Shown: piece by piece, positions 9,787 through 18,966 of the stretch
Layout: each line of letters starts with the position of its first letter
Position numbering within the stretch: position 1 is the stretch's first letter
Origin: an uncultured Fluviicola sp.
GTDB lineage: Bacteria; Bacteroidota; Bacteroidia; Flavobacteriales_D; Crocinitomicaceae
Assembly: GCA_913009205.1 (NCBI GenBank)
Contig: CAJVYC010000006.1
Span: forward strand, 62,001 to 126,000
Direction: 5' to 3'
Length of the DNA stretch: 64,000 nucleotides
The notes under the pieces: model-generated
Told to the model about the DNA's origin: nothing
Database searches by the model: none
The model's input: only the letters and a program-made list of their open reading frames with translations
Translations under genes and position numbers: made by a program

Positions 9787-10713
9787 TTATAAGTTCTCGA
9801 GAATTTCTGGCAACTTTCTTAATGCTGCCATTTCTTTAAATTTCACTTTTGAATCAACGCAAGGACTTCCGAAATACGTTTTTCCTGCTTGGAGATTTTT
9901 ACCAATTCCAGACTGCGCATAAACAGTAACTCCTTCTCCAATGACCACATCTGGAGCGCAACCGACTTGCCCCCAAAGCGTAACGTTGTCTTTAAGAACA
10001 ACACATCCAGCAATTCCAACATTTGCGGCCATAAGGCAATTCTTTCCAACCACAGTATCATGTCCAATGTGGACCTGATTATCGATCTTCGTGCCTTCAC
10101 CTATTTCCGTCATTGCGGAAACTCCTGCATCAATAGTGCAAAGAGCACCTATTTCAACTCTCTTTTTTAGGTGAACCGCTCCAACTGTATGCATGCGATC
10201 AAAGCCTGTATCTTTCTTTTTGTAATAAAAGGCGTAATGCCCAATCACAGTATTTGGACCGACAATTACATCATCTTCTAAAATGCAATTATCTCCAATT
10301 ACCGCTCCAGGATAAACAATAACGTTCTTTCCAATCTTCGCTCCGTGCCCAATGAAAACATTCGGATATATAATCGCAGATGGTTCTATAGTAATGTTTT
10401 CAGCAATTGAAACAGATTGCGGAACGTAGGGAGAAAAATGCCTTGTGAGCTTATTAAAATCATCAAAAGGTGTTTTAGAGATGATCAAAGCCTTTCCTTC
10501 TGGACATTCAACCTCCTTGTCAATCAAGATTGTTGTCGCCGCACTAGAAAGCGCTTTATCATAATATTTCGGGTGATCTACAAACACTAAATCACCATCA
10601 ACAACCTTATGTATTTCATTGATACCATTGACTTTGTGATTCTCATCGCCAACGAATGAGCAGCCAATTAATGCTGCAATTTCTTTTACTGTATATAATC
10701 GATTCAGTCTCAT
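9787..10713 (-). CDS. lpxD: LpxD-like UDP-3-O-acylglucosamine N-acyltransferase
   Basis: LpxD adds the N-linked hydroxyacyl chain in lipid A synthesis. The 308-residue product has an N-terminal uridine-binding-like domain (about 1-100) and then left-handed beta-helix hexapeptide repeats (IYPNVFIGHGAKIGKNVIVYP onward). The HIGHDTVVG motif holds the probable catalytic histidine. It is shorter than E. coli LpxD (341). Many Bacteroidota carry both a long LpxD and a shorter paralogue of this size, so this may be the paralogue rather than the main enzyme. A box TAAAGATA at 10731-10738 (minus strand TATCTTTA, one mismatch to the -7 consensus) sits just upstream of the ATG. The phosphatase gene follows directly. 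Confidence 0.8.
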   Translation of the reverse strand: MRLNRLYTVKEIAALIGCSFVGDENHKVNGINEIHKVVDGDLVFVDHPKYYDKALSSAATTILIDKEVECPEGKALIISKTPFDDFNKLTRHFSPYVPQSVSIAENITIEPSAIIYPNVFIGHGAKIGKNVIVYPGAVIGDNCILEDDVIVGPNTVIGHYAFYYKKKDTGFDRMHTVGAVHLKKRVEIGALCTIDAGVSAMTEIGEGTKIDNQVHIGHDTVVGKNCLMAANVGIAGCVVLKDNVTLWGQVGCAPDVVIGEGVTVYAQSGIGKNLQAGKTYFGSPCVDSKVKFKEMAALRKLPEILENL

Positions 10714-11000
10714 TTGAACATTTTACCTAGTAAAGATAGGCCATAAGATCCCCAACAATTGGCGCTCTCGTAAATGTTATGCGCCTCAAAATGTTCATAG
10801 CATTAACCCATATTTCAAGGGGTTTGGATTACAGGGAAACATCCCTAAAATTCACAAAGCTATTTACTGGGTATAGAATCACTCCAAAAAGATGTTCTTA
10901 TCATTCTGAATCCTTTCATCGGACTCTTGGAAATTTCATGGAAGATTCAATATTGTTTTGACTATTTTTACGTTTCTCGTTGCTAACCAAACAAAATTTA

Positions 11001-12695
11001 ATGCCCGGATTTAACCTTCGTTCAAAAGCTACATTTTCCAAAGAAGATGGCTCTTACAATCATGATGGATTAAAAGTCACGGATTATTATTCTGACGACG
11101 CAATCGTTTTGAATTCGCAGACCCCAAAGAATTATCATTCAGAATTTATATCTATTGACGACCGCTTTAAAGTTTGCGTGGAAGGAATGATTTACAACCT
11201 CGAAGTCAAAGAGGAACTGCCGAAGCTTTTGGAATTTGTAAAATCAAATAATGAGAGGGAAATAGCAACTATGATCGCAGACTGGGACGGCGAATTCGTT
11301 CTGATCGTCATTGACAAAGAAGAAAACAGATGCCTTGTGATCAACGATTCATGGGGAAGACTTCCGGTTTATTATTGGTCATCGGACGGTCAATTCATCA
11401 TAACAAGAAATATTTCGTACATCACTCAAAATATTGAACTAGAATACGACTCAGAAGTTCTGGGAATGTCGATCCTTCTTGGATTAACGCTTGGGCAAGA
11501 TACAATGTGGAAGAAAGTCTTGAAGCTTCCACCCCACTCGATCATGACATATAATTTGGACGAAAACAAGCCATCCGGAGGGAGCTTCTTCGACTTGAAC
11601 ACAGTTAGCGGTGATTACCACTTAGATGAACTGAAAGATGAAATCAAGGATGTCTTTGAAGAATCGTTAAAATCGCGATTGGACAAAATGGAAAACCCAA
11701 CCTTGTCCTTAAGTGGCGGATTGGACTCTCGATTGATTGCTGCAGCAATTAAGGATATTGACAGTAAAGTTCCATTTATAACTTACAACAGAACAAATGG
11801 AGTCGACAAGCCAGATTACGTTTCATCAAAGCAAATCATTGATCAATTGGGAACAAAAGATCAACATGAGGTCATTCAAATTGGAAAGACAAAACTGGAG
11901 GATGCTGACGAACTTTTAGCGTTCAAACAGGGATTAAACTACCTTTCAATGAGCTACGTTCTTCCGTATTACAAACTGCACAAAGAGCGCAATATCAGCA
12001 CTATCACAGGTGATGGAGGCGGAAAATGGTTTGTAGATCTCTATCCGTTAAAGAACTTAAGCTCAATGAAAAGTCTTATAGGATATATCCTACGCTACAA
12101 TGCTTTTTGCAGTATTGAAACGGCAGCTGCGATGGCAAATATCAACCCAAGTGTCTTAAAGGAAAAGTTAATTAAGACCTTGAAAGAATATCCATTTGCA
12201 AGCTATAATGACAAGTATACTTTTTTCCTGATTCGAGAAGCCGGAATTAATTGGGCCTTGGAAGGAGAGGATCGTAACCGACAATATACATGGAGCTCAA
12301 CTCCATATTATAATCCAAAATTAATCCGCTTGTGTTTAGCAATGCCTCAACGGTCGAAGGAATACGGAATGCTTTATAAATATTTGTACAAGCAGTTTCC
12401 TGGAAACTTAGAAAACGTGAGCAATCCAAATTGGAATGAAGTTGTTGAGGATTCAAAAAGTATTAGGCGCATTCACAACAAGCAAAAAATTAAGGGACTT
12501 ATTCCAGCGTTTCTACTTGAGAAGAAAAAAGGAATTTCAATGAATGATTTCGAATTCTCAAACGAATTGCAATCTATTGTGAAAGGCTGGGAACATAACG
12601 AATTACTAAATCTATCGGCCTTAAAGGATAAAAACTCAACAAACTTTTACTGGCAACTTTTTACGCTAACCAAGTTGATGAATTCTAATAATTAA
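11001..12695 (+). CDS. Asparagine-synthase-family amidotransferase-like protein without the glutaminase cysteine
   Basis: The C-terminal half is an AsnB-type ATP-pyrophosphatase domain with the PP-loop LSLSGGLDSR (S238-S243 counting from the ATG at 11001). The N-terminal ~190 residues resemble the Ntn glutaminase fold (DWDGEFVLIVIDKEENRCLVIND). However, the conserved Cys2 nucleophile is absent: the protein begins MPGFNLRS, or MLTKQNLMPG from a TTG at 10980. It therefore probably uses free ammonia or another nucleophile, or only binds and adenylates its substrate. Related genes occur in polysaccharide and peptide-modification loci, but here the gene stands alone. Its last 11 bp overlap the 3' end of the convergent E1 gene. 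Function is not assigned beyond family. Confidence 0.75.
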   Translation: MPGFNLRSKATFSKEDGSYNHDGLKVTDYYSDDAIVLNSQTPKNYHSEFISIDDRFKVCVEGMIYNLEVKEELPKLLEFVKSNNEREIATMIADWDGEFVLIVIDKEENRCLVINDSWGRLPVYYWSSDGQFIITRNISYITQNIELEYDSEVLGMSILLGLTLGQDTMWKKVLKLPPHSIMTYNLDENKPSGGSFFDLNTVSGDYHLDELKDEIKDVFEESLKSRLDKMENPTLSLSGGLDSRLIAAAIKDIDSKVPFITYNRTNGVDKPDYVSSKQIIDQLGTKDQHEVIQIGKTKLEDADELLAFKQGLNYLSMSYVLPYYKLHKERNISTITGDGGGKWFVDLYPLKNLSSMKSLIGYILRYNAFCSIETAAAMANINPSVLKEKLIKTLKEYPFASYNDKYTFFLIREAGINWALEGEDRNRQYTWSSTPYYNPKLIRLCLAMPQRSKEYGMLYKYLYKQFPGNLENVSNPNWNEVVEDSKSIRRIHNKQKIKGLIPAFLLEKKKGISMNDFEFSNELQSIVKGWEHNELLNLSALKDKNSTNFYWQLFTLTKLMNSNN

Positions 12696-14790
12696 GCAAT
12701 TTTTCAAGCTCCGTTTTTACTTTCGCAGCATTTGTTAACAACGTCGCTTCTAGAATTGAATTCAAAGGAATTGCCGGTGTATCAACCGACCCAACAATTG
12801 AAACAGGCGCGTCTAAGTATTCGAAATTATCGCGCTGAATTCTACCAGCCAATCCTAAAGTAAACGAAGCCTCAACAGACTCTTCAGTAACCAACATCAC
12901 TTTGCTGTGTTTCTTCGAAACTTCGTTAATCTTATCAAAATCCAATGGATTCAATGTTCTTAAATCAATGATTTCAACTTGATCTTCAATTCCTTTACAC
13001 GCTTCGATCGTCCAGTAAATGCCGCGACCATAGGTAATCACAACACAAGATTCACTTGTGTCAATTTTATCTTGAGCTGCCTCCTGAACCACTCTAGCCT
13101 TACCAAATGGAATTATATAATCTTCATCCGGCTCAATCGACATTGCTCCTTCTGTTCCTTCAATTTTAGACCAATACAATCCTTTATGCTCCAAAAGAAC
13201 AACTGGATTCGGATCGTAAAATGCGGCTTTAATCAATCCTTTTAAATCAGCTCCTGTTGATGGGTACGCCACTTTAATTCCTCTAATATTTGTCAAAATA
13301 GATTCCACACTTGACGAGTGGTAAGGTCCACCAGAACCGTAAGCTCCAATTGGAACGCGGATTACACAGCTTACGGGCCATTTCCCGTTTGATAAATAAT
13401 AAGATCTGCTCACCTCCGTAAACAGTTGATTGAGGCCAGGCCAAATATAATCTGCGAATTGAACTTCTACGAATGGCTTCAATCCTACGGCTGACATTCC
13501 TACTGTAGAACCAATAATAAATGCTTCTTGAATTGGCGTATTGAATACTCTGTCATCGCCAAATTGTTGCGCTAAAGTTGCTGCTTCTCTAAAAACTCCT
13601 CCTAAACGTCCACCAACATCTTGACCGTACAACAACGCCTCAGGATGTTTATCCATTAATTCACGCACAGCAAACAAGGCTGAATCCACCATTACAGTTT
13701 TCTTCTTCCCTTTTGGTTCTCTTTCTCCTGTCTCTTCCGTAATTGGAGTTGGCGCAAAAATAAAATCGGTGATTGATTCTGGAACTGGATCTTCGGCGTT
13801 TAATGCTTTGTCGTATTCTTCATCAACGAACTTCTTAGTATCCGCTTCGACATTAATAATGTCAGCTTCTTCAATGCCCGCTTCTCGAAGTAATTCTTTC
13901 AATTTTGGATATGGATCACGTGCTGCGGACTCTTTCAAATCATCCCGGTACCATTCTTTGCGAACACCAGAAGTATGATGACCAAGTAAAGGAACTTTAG
14001 CGTGAACGATGAACGGTCTTCTTTCCGCGCGAACGATTTCGAAAACCTCTTTCATTGTTTGAAATGATTCTTCAAAATCACTTCCGTCTATTGTACGCAC
14101 TTCTATTCCATTGAATCCCTTCGCGTATTGTGTAATATCTTGAGCTCTTGTTTCTTCTGCATTTGCAGAGATATCCCAATCGTTATCTTGCACCAGATAA
14201 ACGATTGGGTATTGTTTCAACGCTGCCATTTGGAACGCTTCAGAAACTTCACCTTCCGTACAAGAAGCATCTCCTAGAGAACAAACCACAACTGGGTCTT
14301 CGCCTCCGAAATCTTCAGCTAAACCCTGCTTTTCTTTGTATTGAATTCCCATCGCAACACCTGTTGTTGGAATTGCCTGCATTCCTGTTGCAGAAGATTG
14401 ATGTGGAATTTTAGGCATGTCATCTCTTTTCAAAGAGGGATGGCAATAATACGTTCTTCCTCCAGAAAAAGGATCGTCTTTCTTAGCGAAAACCTGCAAC
14501 ATCAGTTCATAGGGAGTAATTCCAATTCCGAGAAGAATACTATCATCGCGGTAATAAGGCGCAACCCAATCTTGAGGTTTAAGTTGCATTCCGCACGCAA
14601 GTTGAATCGCTTCGTGACCTCTAGAAGTAGCATGAACATACTTAGAAGTTACCTCCTTGTTGTCCTCATACTTTTCTGCGAGTGTCTTCGCAGTACACAT
14701 CAATTTAAAGGCTTCGAATAGCGTTTCCTTAGATGTTTTCATTGCTTTGGTATTCTTTTTTTCGGTGATTTCTCCCATCTGCCGTTCCAT
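12685..14790 (-). CDS. 2-oxoacid dehydrogenase E1, fused alpha and beta subunits
   Basis: This 701-residue protein joins both halves of a thiamine-diphosphate E1 component, most like branched-chain 2-oxoacid dehydrogenase. Residues to about 340 form the alpha half, with the ThDP motif SLGDASCTEGE...VQDNDWDIS and the HHTSGVRKEWYRDD region. From about residue 365 the beta half follows, with YGQDVGGRLGGVFR, IGSTVGMSAVGLKPFVEVQF and VTEESVEASF. Alpha/beta fusion is common in Bacteroidota. No E2 or E3 gene is adjacent. I chose the ATG at 14790 because a perfect -7 box (TATATTTG, 14802-14809) lies just upstream; a TTG at 14826 lies upstream of that box. ATGs at 14778 and 14742 are also possible. 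The motif GDAS replaces the usual GDG/GDA context but is acceptable. Confidence 0.9.
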   Translation of the reverse strand: MERQMGEITEKKNTKAMKTSKETLFEAFKLMCTAKTLAEKYEDNKEVTSKYVHATSRGHEAIQLACGMQLKPQDWVAPYYRDDSILLGIGITPYELMLQVFAKKDDPFSGGRTYYCHPSLKRDDMPKIPHQSSATGMQAIPTTGVAMGIQYKEKQGLAEDFGGEDPVVVCSLGDASCTEGEVSEAFQMAALKQYPIVYLVQDNDWDISANAEETRAQDITQYAKGFNGIEVRTIDGSDFEESFQTMKEVFEIVRAERRPFIVHAKVPLLGHHTSGVRKEWYRDDLKESAARDPYPKLKELLREAGIEEADIINVEADTKKFVDEEYDKALNAEDPVPESITDFIFAPTPITEETGEREPKGKKKTVMVDSALFAVRELMDKHPEALLYGQDVGGRLGGVFREAATLAQQFGDDRVFNTPIQEAFIIGSTVGMSAVGLKPFVEVQFADYIWPGLNQLFTEVSRSYYLSNGKWPVSCVIRVPIGAYGSGGPYHSSSVESILTNIRGIKVAYPSTGADLKGLIKAAFYDPNPVVLLEHKGLYWSKIEGTEGAMSIEPDEDYIIPFGKARVVQEAAQDKIDTSESCVVITYGRGIYWTIEACKGIEDQVEIIDLRTLNPLDFDKINEVSKKHSKVMLVTEESVEASFTLGLAGRIQRDNFEYLDAPVSIVGSVDTPAIPLNSILEATLLTNAAKVKTELEKLLNY

Positions 14791-14801
14791 TTTTTGGAGA
14801 T

Positions 14802-14809
14802 CAAATATA
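14802..14809 (-). promoter_or_regulatory. -7 promoter box of the E1 gene
   Basis: The minus strand reads TATATTTG, a perfect match to the Bacteroidota -7 consensus TAnnTTTG, 11 bp upstream of the ATG at 14790. It implies a very short 5' leader. No clear -33 TTG was found. Confidence 0.55.
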
Positions 14810-15066
14810 CGGAATCGATAGGACAATTAGGTACTTCTAACCTTGATACTGGCTGATTATTTCACATTTGCAAAAAGGTGTAATTATTTTAAATGAGCAA
14901 CTGTAAAACTACTCTTGTCAATTCCAAATTATCAAAACTGAAACTTTTTCACACTTCATCCGAGATAAAACCACAAAACTACGCTGCAGGAATCGTTACC
15001 ATATCAGTACTATCAGCAAGCGAAATAGATGCTCTGATAGAAATTCCTAACGGGATAATTGAATAC

Positions 15067-15104
15067 AAAAAAGCCGCTCCAGCCATGGAAGCGGGTTTTT
15101 TTTT
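15067..15104. terminator. Bidirectional rho-independent terminator
   Basis: Arms CCGCT-CCA and TGG-(A)-AGCGG form an 8-bp stem with one bulged A and a GCCA loop, flanked by six A on the left and nine T on the right. It lies just beyond the stop of the minus-strand dipeptidyl peptidase gene and should terminate that transcript. Confidence 0.75.
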
Positions 15105-15110
15105 ATCATT

Positions 15111-17276
15111 CTACTTATTGTTCTCGATCACGTAATCCAAAACTTTAGTCATTAAGTGAATTCTGTCTTTCCCTCTCACATTGTGCTCGTGCATTGGATA
15201 AGGAAAGAAATCCACTTGAATCCCTAGATCAACAAACTTGTTAACCAATGAAAGACTGTGTTGCATTACAACCGTAGGGTCTACCGTACCATGAATCAAC
15301 AATAATTCACCTTCTAAGTTGGCGGCGTGCGTCATTAAAGATGCTTTTTCATATCCTTTTGGATTTTGATCCGGCGTATCCATGTAACGTTCACCGTACA
15401 TTATTTCGTAATATTTCCAATCCGTTACTGGACCTCCCGCTACTCCAGCATTGAAAGTTCCTGGTTGACGTAACATTAAAGATGTCGTCATGAAACCACC
15501 GAACGACCAACCGTGAACCGCCAATCTTGATGCATCAACATAAGGTAAGGATTTCAAGTAGTCTACTCCTGTCATTTGATCTTCCATTTCTACGGTTCCC
15601 AATTGACGGTGAATTTGCGATTCAAAAGAAACGCCTCTTTCCGCTGATCCGCGATTATCAACTGTATAAATAAGATATCCTTGTTCTGCCATCCAATACA
15701 TCCAAAGGCTTGCACCGTCCAACCAAGAATCAGTTACTAATTGCGCATGAGGGCCTCCATAAACGTAAACCAAAACCGGATACTTCTTCGTTGGGTCAAA
15801 ATTACTTGGCTTGATCAAACGTGTGTATAATTTCGTTCCGTCCTTCGCATCAATTGTTGAAATTTCAGCGGTACCAATTATGTAATTTCTCAATTTATCT
15901 GGGCTTTCCATTTTAATAGAAACAATCTTTCCTTTAACGTCAATGATCCAATCGTTATTCGCTACCGTGTGGCTCGAGAAATTATCGTGAAAGAATTTTC
16001 CATCATCTGAAATTTGAACTGAATGCGATCCATTCGCTCTCGTCAAAATCTTCCCCTTCCCTGTAAGACTTACAGAATAAACATGCGATTGTGTCGGAGT
16101 CTCTCCTGTTGTCGTATAATAAACTTGCTTGTTCTTATATTCCATGATGTCCTTTACAACGAATTTATGATCCGTTAACTGCTGAATTAGGTTTCCGTCA
16201 AAATCATAATAATACAAGTTGTTGTATCCATTTCTCTCTGAAACCCAAACAAAATTGTTTGATCCTTCCAATGGAAAGAAAGCTGGATGTTCAGGCTCAA
16301 CCCACGTCTTACTCGTTTCTTCAAACAACGTTTTTACAAATTTTCCGTTTTTCGCACTGAAAACATTCAGCCACATATGATCTTGATCTCTGTTCACCTC
16401 AGCAACAACAACGAATTGATTGTCTGGCGTCCAAGAAACATTTGTCAAATAATTTTCTTTACCATTTCTTGTAGTAATGTAAAGCAATTCACTCGAGTTA
16501 ATGTTGTATATCCCTACTCTCGCTGTTTCACTTCCACCACCCGCCATTGGATATTTTATAGACTTTAAAGTTCCTGGAGTTGTACTATTGTCCATCAGTG
16601 GATAATCACTAACCTTTGACTCATCCTTTTCATAGAAAGCCAATAATTGACCAGAAGGAGACCAAAACAGGCCTTCCGTAATTCCAAACTCACTTCTTGC
16701 AATCGCTTGACCGGTAACAATATTTTTGTCTGTGTGCATTGTCACTTTATTCACTTCCCCCCCTTTTGCAACTACATGAATATTATTCTCAATTGTGTAT
16801 GCTAAGTTGTAAGATTCAGAATGAAACTTAGTAATCTCTGATTTTTCAGGAGCTTGACGAACTAGCTCTCCTGTTTTAGAATCAACATCGTAAACGTAAA
16901 AATTCTTTCCGTCACTGATCATGAATTTCGTTTCACCGATCCATTTCAATCCGTAAAAACTAGTGAGTTCTGATTTCAAAGCCGTATTCAATTCCTGAAT
17001 TGTCAGCATTATATGAACTTCGGTGTCCTTAACTGAAGACGTCATTAGCGTTTGGTAATTACTGGTAACGTAGGTGTAACTATCTCCACCAGGAATCCAT
17101 CCAAACTGATTCAATCTATCTGGACGAAGTGACCTATACTGTTGACTCACCGCTTCAGCCAAACTCAATTCCTTTTTCATCTGAGCTCTCTTCGGCACAA
17201 TTTTATTCATCGGTCCGCTTTGCCCGAGAGAACTGAACGACAATAATGCTATAAATACTATTTTTAAATGCTTCAT
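15111..17276 (-). CDS. Dipeptidyl peptidase IV (S9 family serine peptidase)
   Basis: The 721-residue product has a signal peptide (MKHLKIVFIALLSFSSLGQS) and is probably periplasmic. Residues ~60-470 form the DPP-IV N-terminal beta-propeller; residues ~480-721 form the alpha/beta hydrolase. The catalytic triad is visible: Ser in HGWSFGGF, Asp in HGTVDPTV and His in YPMHEHNV. It removes X-Pro/X-Ala dipeptides from peptide N-termini, consistent with peptide feeding in Bacteroidota. Length fits the DPP-IV family (about 720-760). A perfect -7 box (TATCTTTG, minus strand 17316-17323) lies 40 bp upstream, and a terminator follows the stop. Confidence 0.92.
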   Translation of the reverse strand: MKHLKIVFIALLSFSSLGQSGPMNKIVPKRAQMKKELSLAEAVSQQYRSLRPDRLNQFGWIPGGDSYTYVTSNYQTLMTSSVKDTEVHIMLTIQELNTALKSELTSFYGLKWIGETKFMISDGKNFYVYDVDSKTGELVRQAPEKSEITKFHSESYNLAYTIENNIHVVAKGGEVNKVTMHTDKNIVTGQAIARSEFGITEGLFWSPSGQLLAFYEKDESKVSDYPLMDNSTTPGTLKSIKYPMAGGGSETARVGIYNINSSELLYITTRNGKENYLTNVSWTPDNQFVVVAEVNRDQDHMWLNVFSAKNGKFVKTLFEETSKTWVEPEHPAFFPLEGSNNFVWVSERNGYNNLYYYDFDGNLIQQLTDHKFVVKDIMEYKNKQVYYTTTGETPTQSHVYSVSLTGKGKILTRANGSHSVQISDDGKFFHDNFSSHTVANNDWIIDVKGKIVSIKMESPDKLRNYIIGTAEISTIDAKDGTKLYTRLIKPSNFDPTKKYPVLVYVYGGPHAQLVTDSWLDGASLWMYWMAEQGYLIYTVDNRGSAERGVSFESQIHRQLGTVEMEDQMTGVDYLKSLPYVDASRLAVHGWSFGGFMTTSLMLRQPGTFNAGVAGGPVTDWKYYEIMYGERYMDTPDQNPKGYEKASLMTHAANLEGELLLIHGTVDPTVVMQHSLSLVNKFVDLGIQVDFFPYPMHEHNVRGKDRIHLMTKVLDYVIENNK

Positions 17277-17315
17277 ATTCTTTGTTTTGGTCTACTATTC
17301 TATCTAAAATCCTTC

Positions 17316-17323
17316 CAAAGATA
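17316..17323 (-). promoter_or_regulatory. -7 promoter box of the dipeptidyl peptidase gene
   Basis: The minus strand reads TATCTTTG, a perfect TAnnTTTG, 39 bp upstream of the ATG at 17276. It is divergent from the box at 17379-17386. Confidence 0.55.
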
Positions 17324-17378
17324 ATGAAGTTGTTAAGGCTTCATGAAATAAATACGCAAGTGGTTTTTAAAATACTAC

Positions 17379-17386
17379 TACCTTTG
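17379..17386 (+). promoter_or_regulatory. -7 promoter box of the gene at 17408
   Basis: TACCTTTG matches TAnnTTTG perfectly, 21 bp upstream of the ATG at 17408. This supports that ATG over any upstream start such as the one at 17282, which lies before the promoter. Confidence 0.55.
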
Positions 17387-17407
17387 CCTCAAAACCAAAC
17401 AATTGAC

Positions 17408-17896
17408 ATGAAGCATATCTCCGTAGAAAGCATAGAAAGAGCAATCAATAAAGTCGACAACTTAAACGACGAGGGCCTTGAAAAACTAGCTGAAACATAC
17501 GCGTTAGCCCAACAGACATTACTTGGATATGTAATGTCAGCGGCAGTAGAGTATAAAAATGATCAATTGGAAGGATTGCTTATTTACTACTACTGTCTTA
17601 TTTCGGAAACGTTTGCGCAAGAGCAAGCACAGCTGAAACAAATTAGTGATGAAGATATCGAGGTTTTTGAAGAGCCTTTTTTTCAAATGTTAGATGAGTA
17701 CTTTGACAAGGACCAAGAAGATCTCATTACTGATTTTACAGATCAACCAGAACTGATTCGCTTCATGATGTTGGAAATCACAACGAAAGACGAAGACGGA
17801 ACCTCTTTGGATGACGACACTGCGACGCAACTGTTTATTGTTACTTCTGCGATGATCACGTTAATGAACAGAGCAATCAAAGATGAAAACGCCTAA
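17408..17896 (+). CDS. Conserved acidic helical protein of unknown function
   Basis: The product is 162 residues, predicted mostly alpha-helical and strongly acidic, with no signal peptide or membrane segment. The sequence starts MKHISVESIERAINKVDNLN; an aspartate/glutamate-rich loop occurs near ITTKDEDGTSLDDDT, followed by a final helix. I do not recognise a domain. The start at 17408 follows a perfect -7 box. Its 3' end overlaps the next gene, a hotdog thioesterase, by 14 bp, so the two are cotranscribed and probably translationally coupled. The link to a CoA thioesterase and the nearby fatty-acid degradation genes is suggestive only. Confidence 0.75.
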   Translation: MKHISVESIERAINKVDNLNDEGLEKLAETYALAQQTLLGYVMSAAVEYKNDQLEGLLIYYYCLISETFAQEQAQLKQISDEDIEVFEEPFFQMLDEYFDKDQEDLITDFTDQPELIRFMMLEITTKDEDGTSLDDDTATQLFIVTSAMITLMNRAIKDENA

Positions 17897-18290
17897 AGAA
17901 ATTGTTGATTTGATGATGGAAAATGATCTGTTCAGTCAATGGATGAATGTTTCTATTCTATCAATCGACAAAGGGAATTGCAAGCTTCAATCAACGATTC
18001 ATAAAGATATGCTGAATGGTTTTGAAATTGCACACGGCGGAATTACGTATTCCTTATCAGACTCGGCTTTAGCATTTAGCTCTAATGCTTATGGACATCA
18101 ATGTGTCAGTATTGAGACTTCAATTTCACACATCCGACCCGTGTTCGTAGACGATGTCTTGACAATTGAATGTGAGGAAATTCATAGAGGAAAAACAATC
18201 GGAATTTACTCTGTAAATATAAAAAATCAAGAGAACAAACTAGTTGCTAAATTCAAGGGAACAGTTAATATCTCTCAAAAAGAATGGTAA
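17883..18290 (+). CDS. PaaI-type hotdog thioesterase
   Basis: The 135-residue product fits the PaaI/YbgC hotdog family, which hydrolyses acyl-CoA thioesters. The key motif is visible as FEIAHGGITYSLSDSALAFSSNAYG: the HGG turn followed by the long central helix with the Asp that polarises the water. Strands ISHIRPVFVDDVLTIECEEI and IGIYSVNIKNQENKLVAKFKGT follow in the usual order. Length is normal (about 130-150). It may be the phenylacetyl-CoA thioesterase PaaI itself, but no paa genes are nearby; the neighbouring beta-oxidation genes fit a general acyl-CoA role. It overlaps the preceding gene by 14 bp. Confidence 0.85.
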   Translation: MKTPKEIVDLMMENDLFSQWMNVSILSIDKGNCKLQSTIHKDMLNGFEIAHGGITYSLSDSALAFSSNAYGHQCVSIETSISHIRPVFVDDVLTIECEEIHRGKTIGIYSVNIKNQENKLVAKFKGTVNISQKEW

Positions 18291-18417
18291 CTTCAACCCT
18301 AAATCTATTTTGAACAATTGGAAAAGTTCCAATCCCGACATCAAAAGTCTGAACCAAAATAATCGTACATTTATTTTACATTAACCATTGTTCTGAACCT
18401 AATTAATCAATAATCCA

Positions 18418-18864
18418 ATGTCTAAAAAAGAAGAAAAAGTCTACATGGTGGATGTCGTGATTCGTCATTTATGGCATAAGATGTCGAGAATGTACAATCA
18501 AAAAGCCAACGATTATGGCGTTAGTATTTCCGTCGGTTTTATTCTACTGAATGTTGACCAAGAAGGTACTCCTAGCACTCAACTTGGTCCTAAAATGGGA
18601 ATGGAGCCAACGAGTCTTTCTAGAACCTTAAAGACAATGGAAGAAAAAGGATTAATCTACAGAGAAGTTGATACTGAGGACAAACGAAAGGTTCTTGTTT
18701 TTTTAACAAAAGACGGTCTTGAGAAACGAAGAATTGCCCGTCAGGTAGTTCTTAACTTTAATGACAGAATCGTTTCAAGCATTCCCAAAGGAAAACTCAA
18801 AACTTTCTACGAGGTTGCAGAACGCCTAGACATGTCTATTGATAGAGAATTGAGCAACTTCTAA
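18418..18864 (+). CDS. MarR family transcriptional regulator
   Basis: The 148-residue product has the MarR winged-helix pattern. An N-terminal dimerisation helix is followed by the helix-turn-helix (STQLGPKMGMEPTSLSRTLKTMEEKGLIYR), the wing with D-x-R (VDTEDKRKVLVFLTKDG), and C-terminal helices. MarR proteins usually bind short palindromes and are released by small ligands, here plausibly acyl-CoAs. The gene lies 222 bp upstream of fadN in the same direction. A palindrome at 18972-18983, repeated upstream of the acyl-CoA dehydrogenase gene, is the likely operator. A near -7 box (TACATTTA, 18366-18373) precedes the gene. Confidence 0.9.
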   Translation: MSKKEEKVYMVDVVIRHLWHKMSRMYNQKANDYGVSISVGFILLNVDQEGTPSTQLGPKMGMEPTSLSRTLKTMEEKGLIYREVDTEDKRKVLVFLTKDGLEKRRIARQVVLNFNDRIVSSIPKGKLKTFYEVAERLDMSIDRELSNF

Positions 18865-18966
18865 ATTGGACGAAACATCCAAACCCCCTATCCATTATTA
18901 TCATTTACGAATCGCCAGATTTAACTTTGTGTCCAGTTGAATTTCACTATTTATCATGATTATTAT

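Noticed and set aside
10761-10785. GGCGC...GCGCC inverted repeat upstream of the lpxD homologue
   Set aside because: Only 5-bp arms with a 15-bp centre and no T run; too weak to call.
10779-10961. 60-codon plus-strand open frame in the lpxD/asparagine-synthase gap
   Set aside because: No recognised similarity, basic and irregular composition, and it runs through the likely promoter region of the divergent genes; treated as chance.
12685-12695. 11-bp overlap of convergent gene ends, also seen at 37151-37161
   Set aside because: Both overlaps are simply shared stop-codon regions of tightly packed convergent genes; the equal length is likely coincidence.
14893-15135. 80-codon plus-strand ORF (MSNCKTTLVNSKLSKLKLFH...)
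   Set aside because: It reads straight through the terminator hairpin at 15067-15104 and into the end of the dipeptidyl peptidase gene. The first 60 codons might be a remnant, but nothing supports expression.
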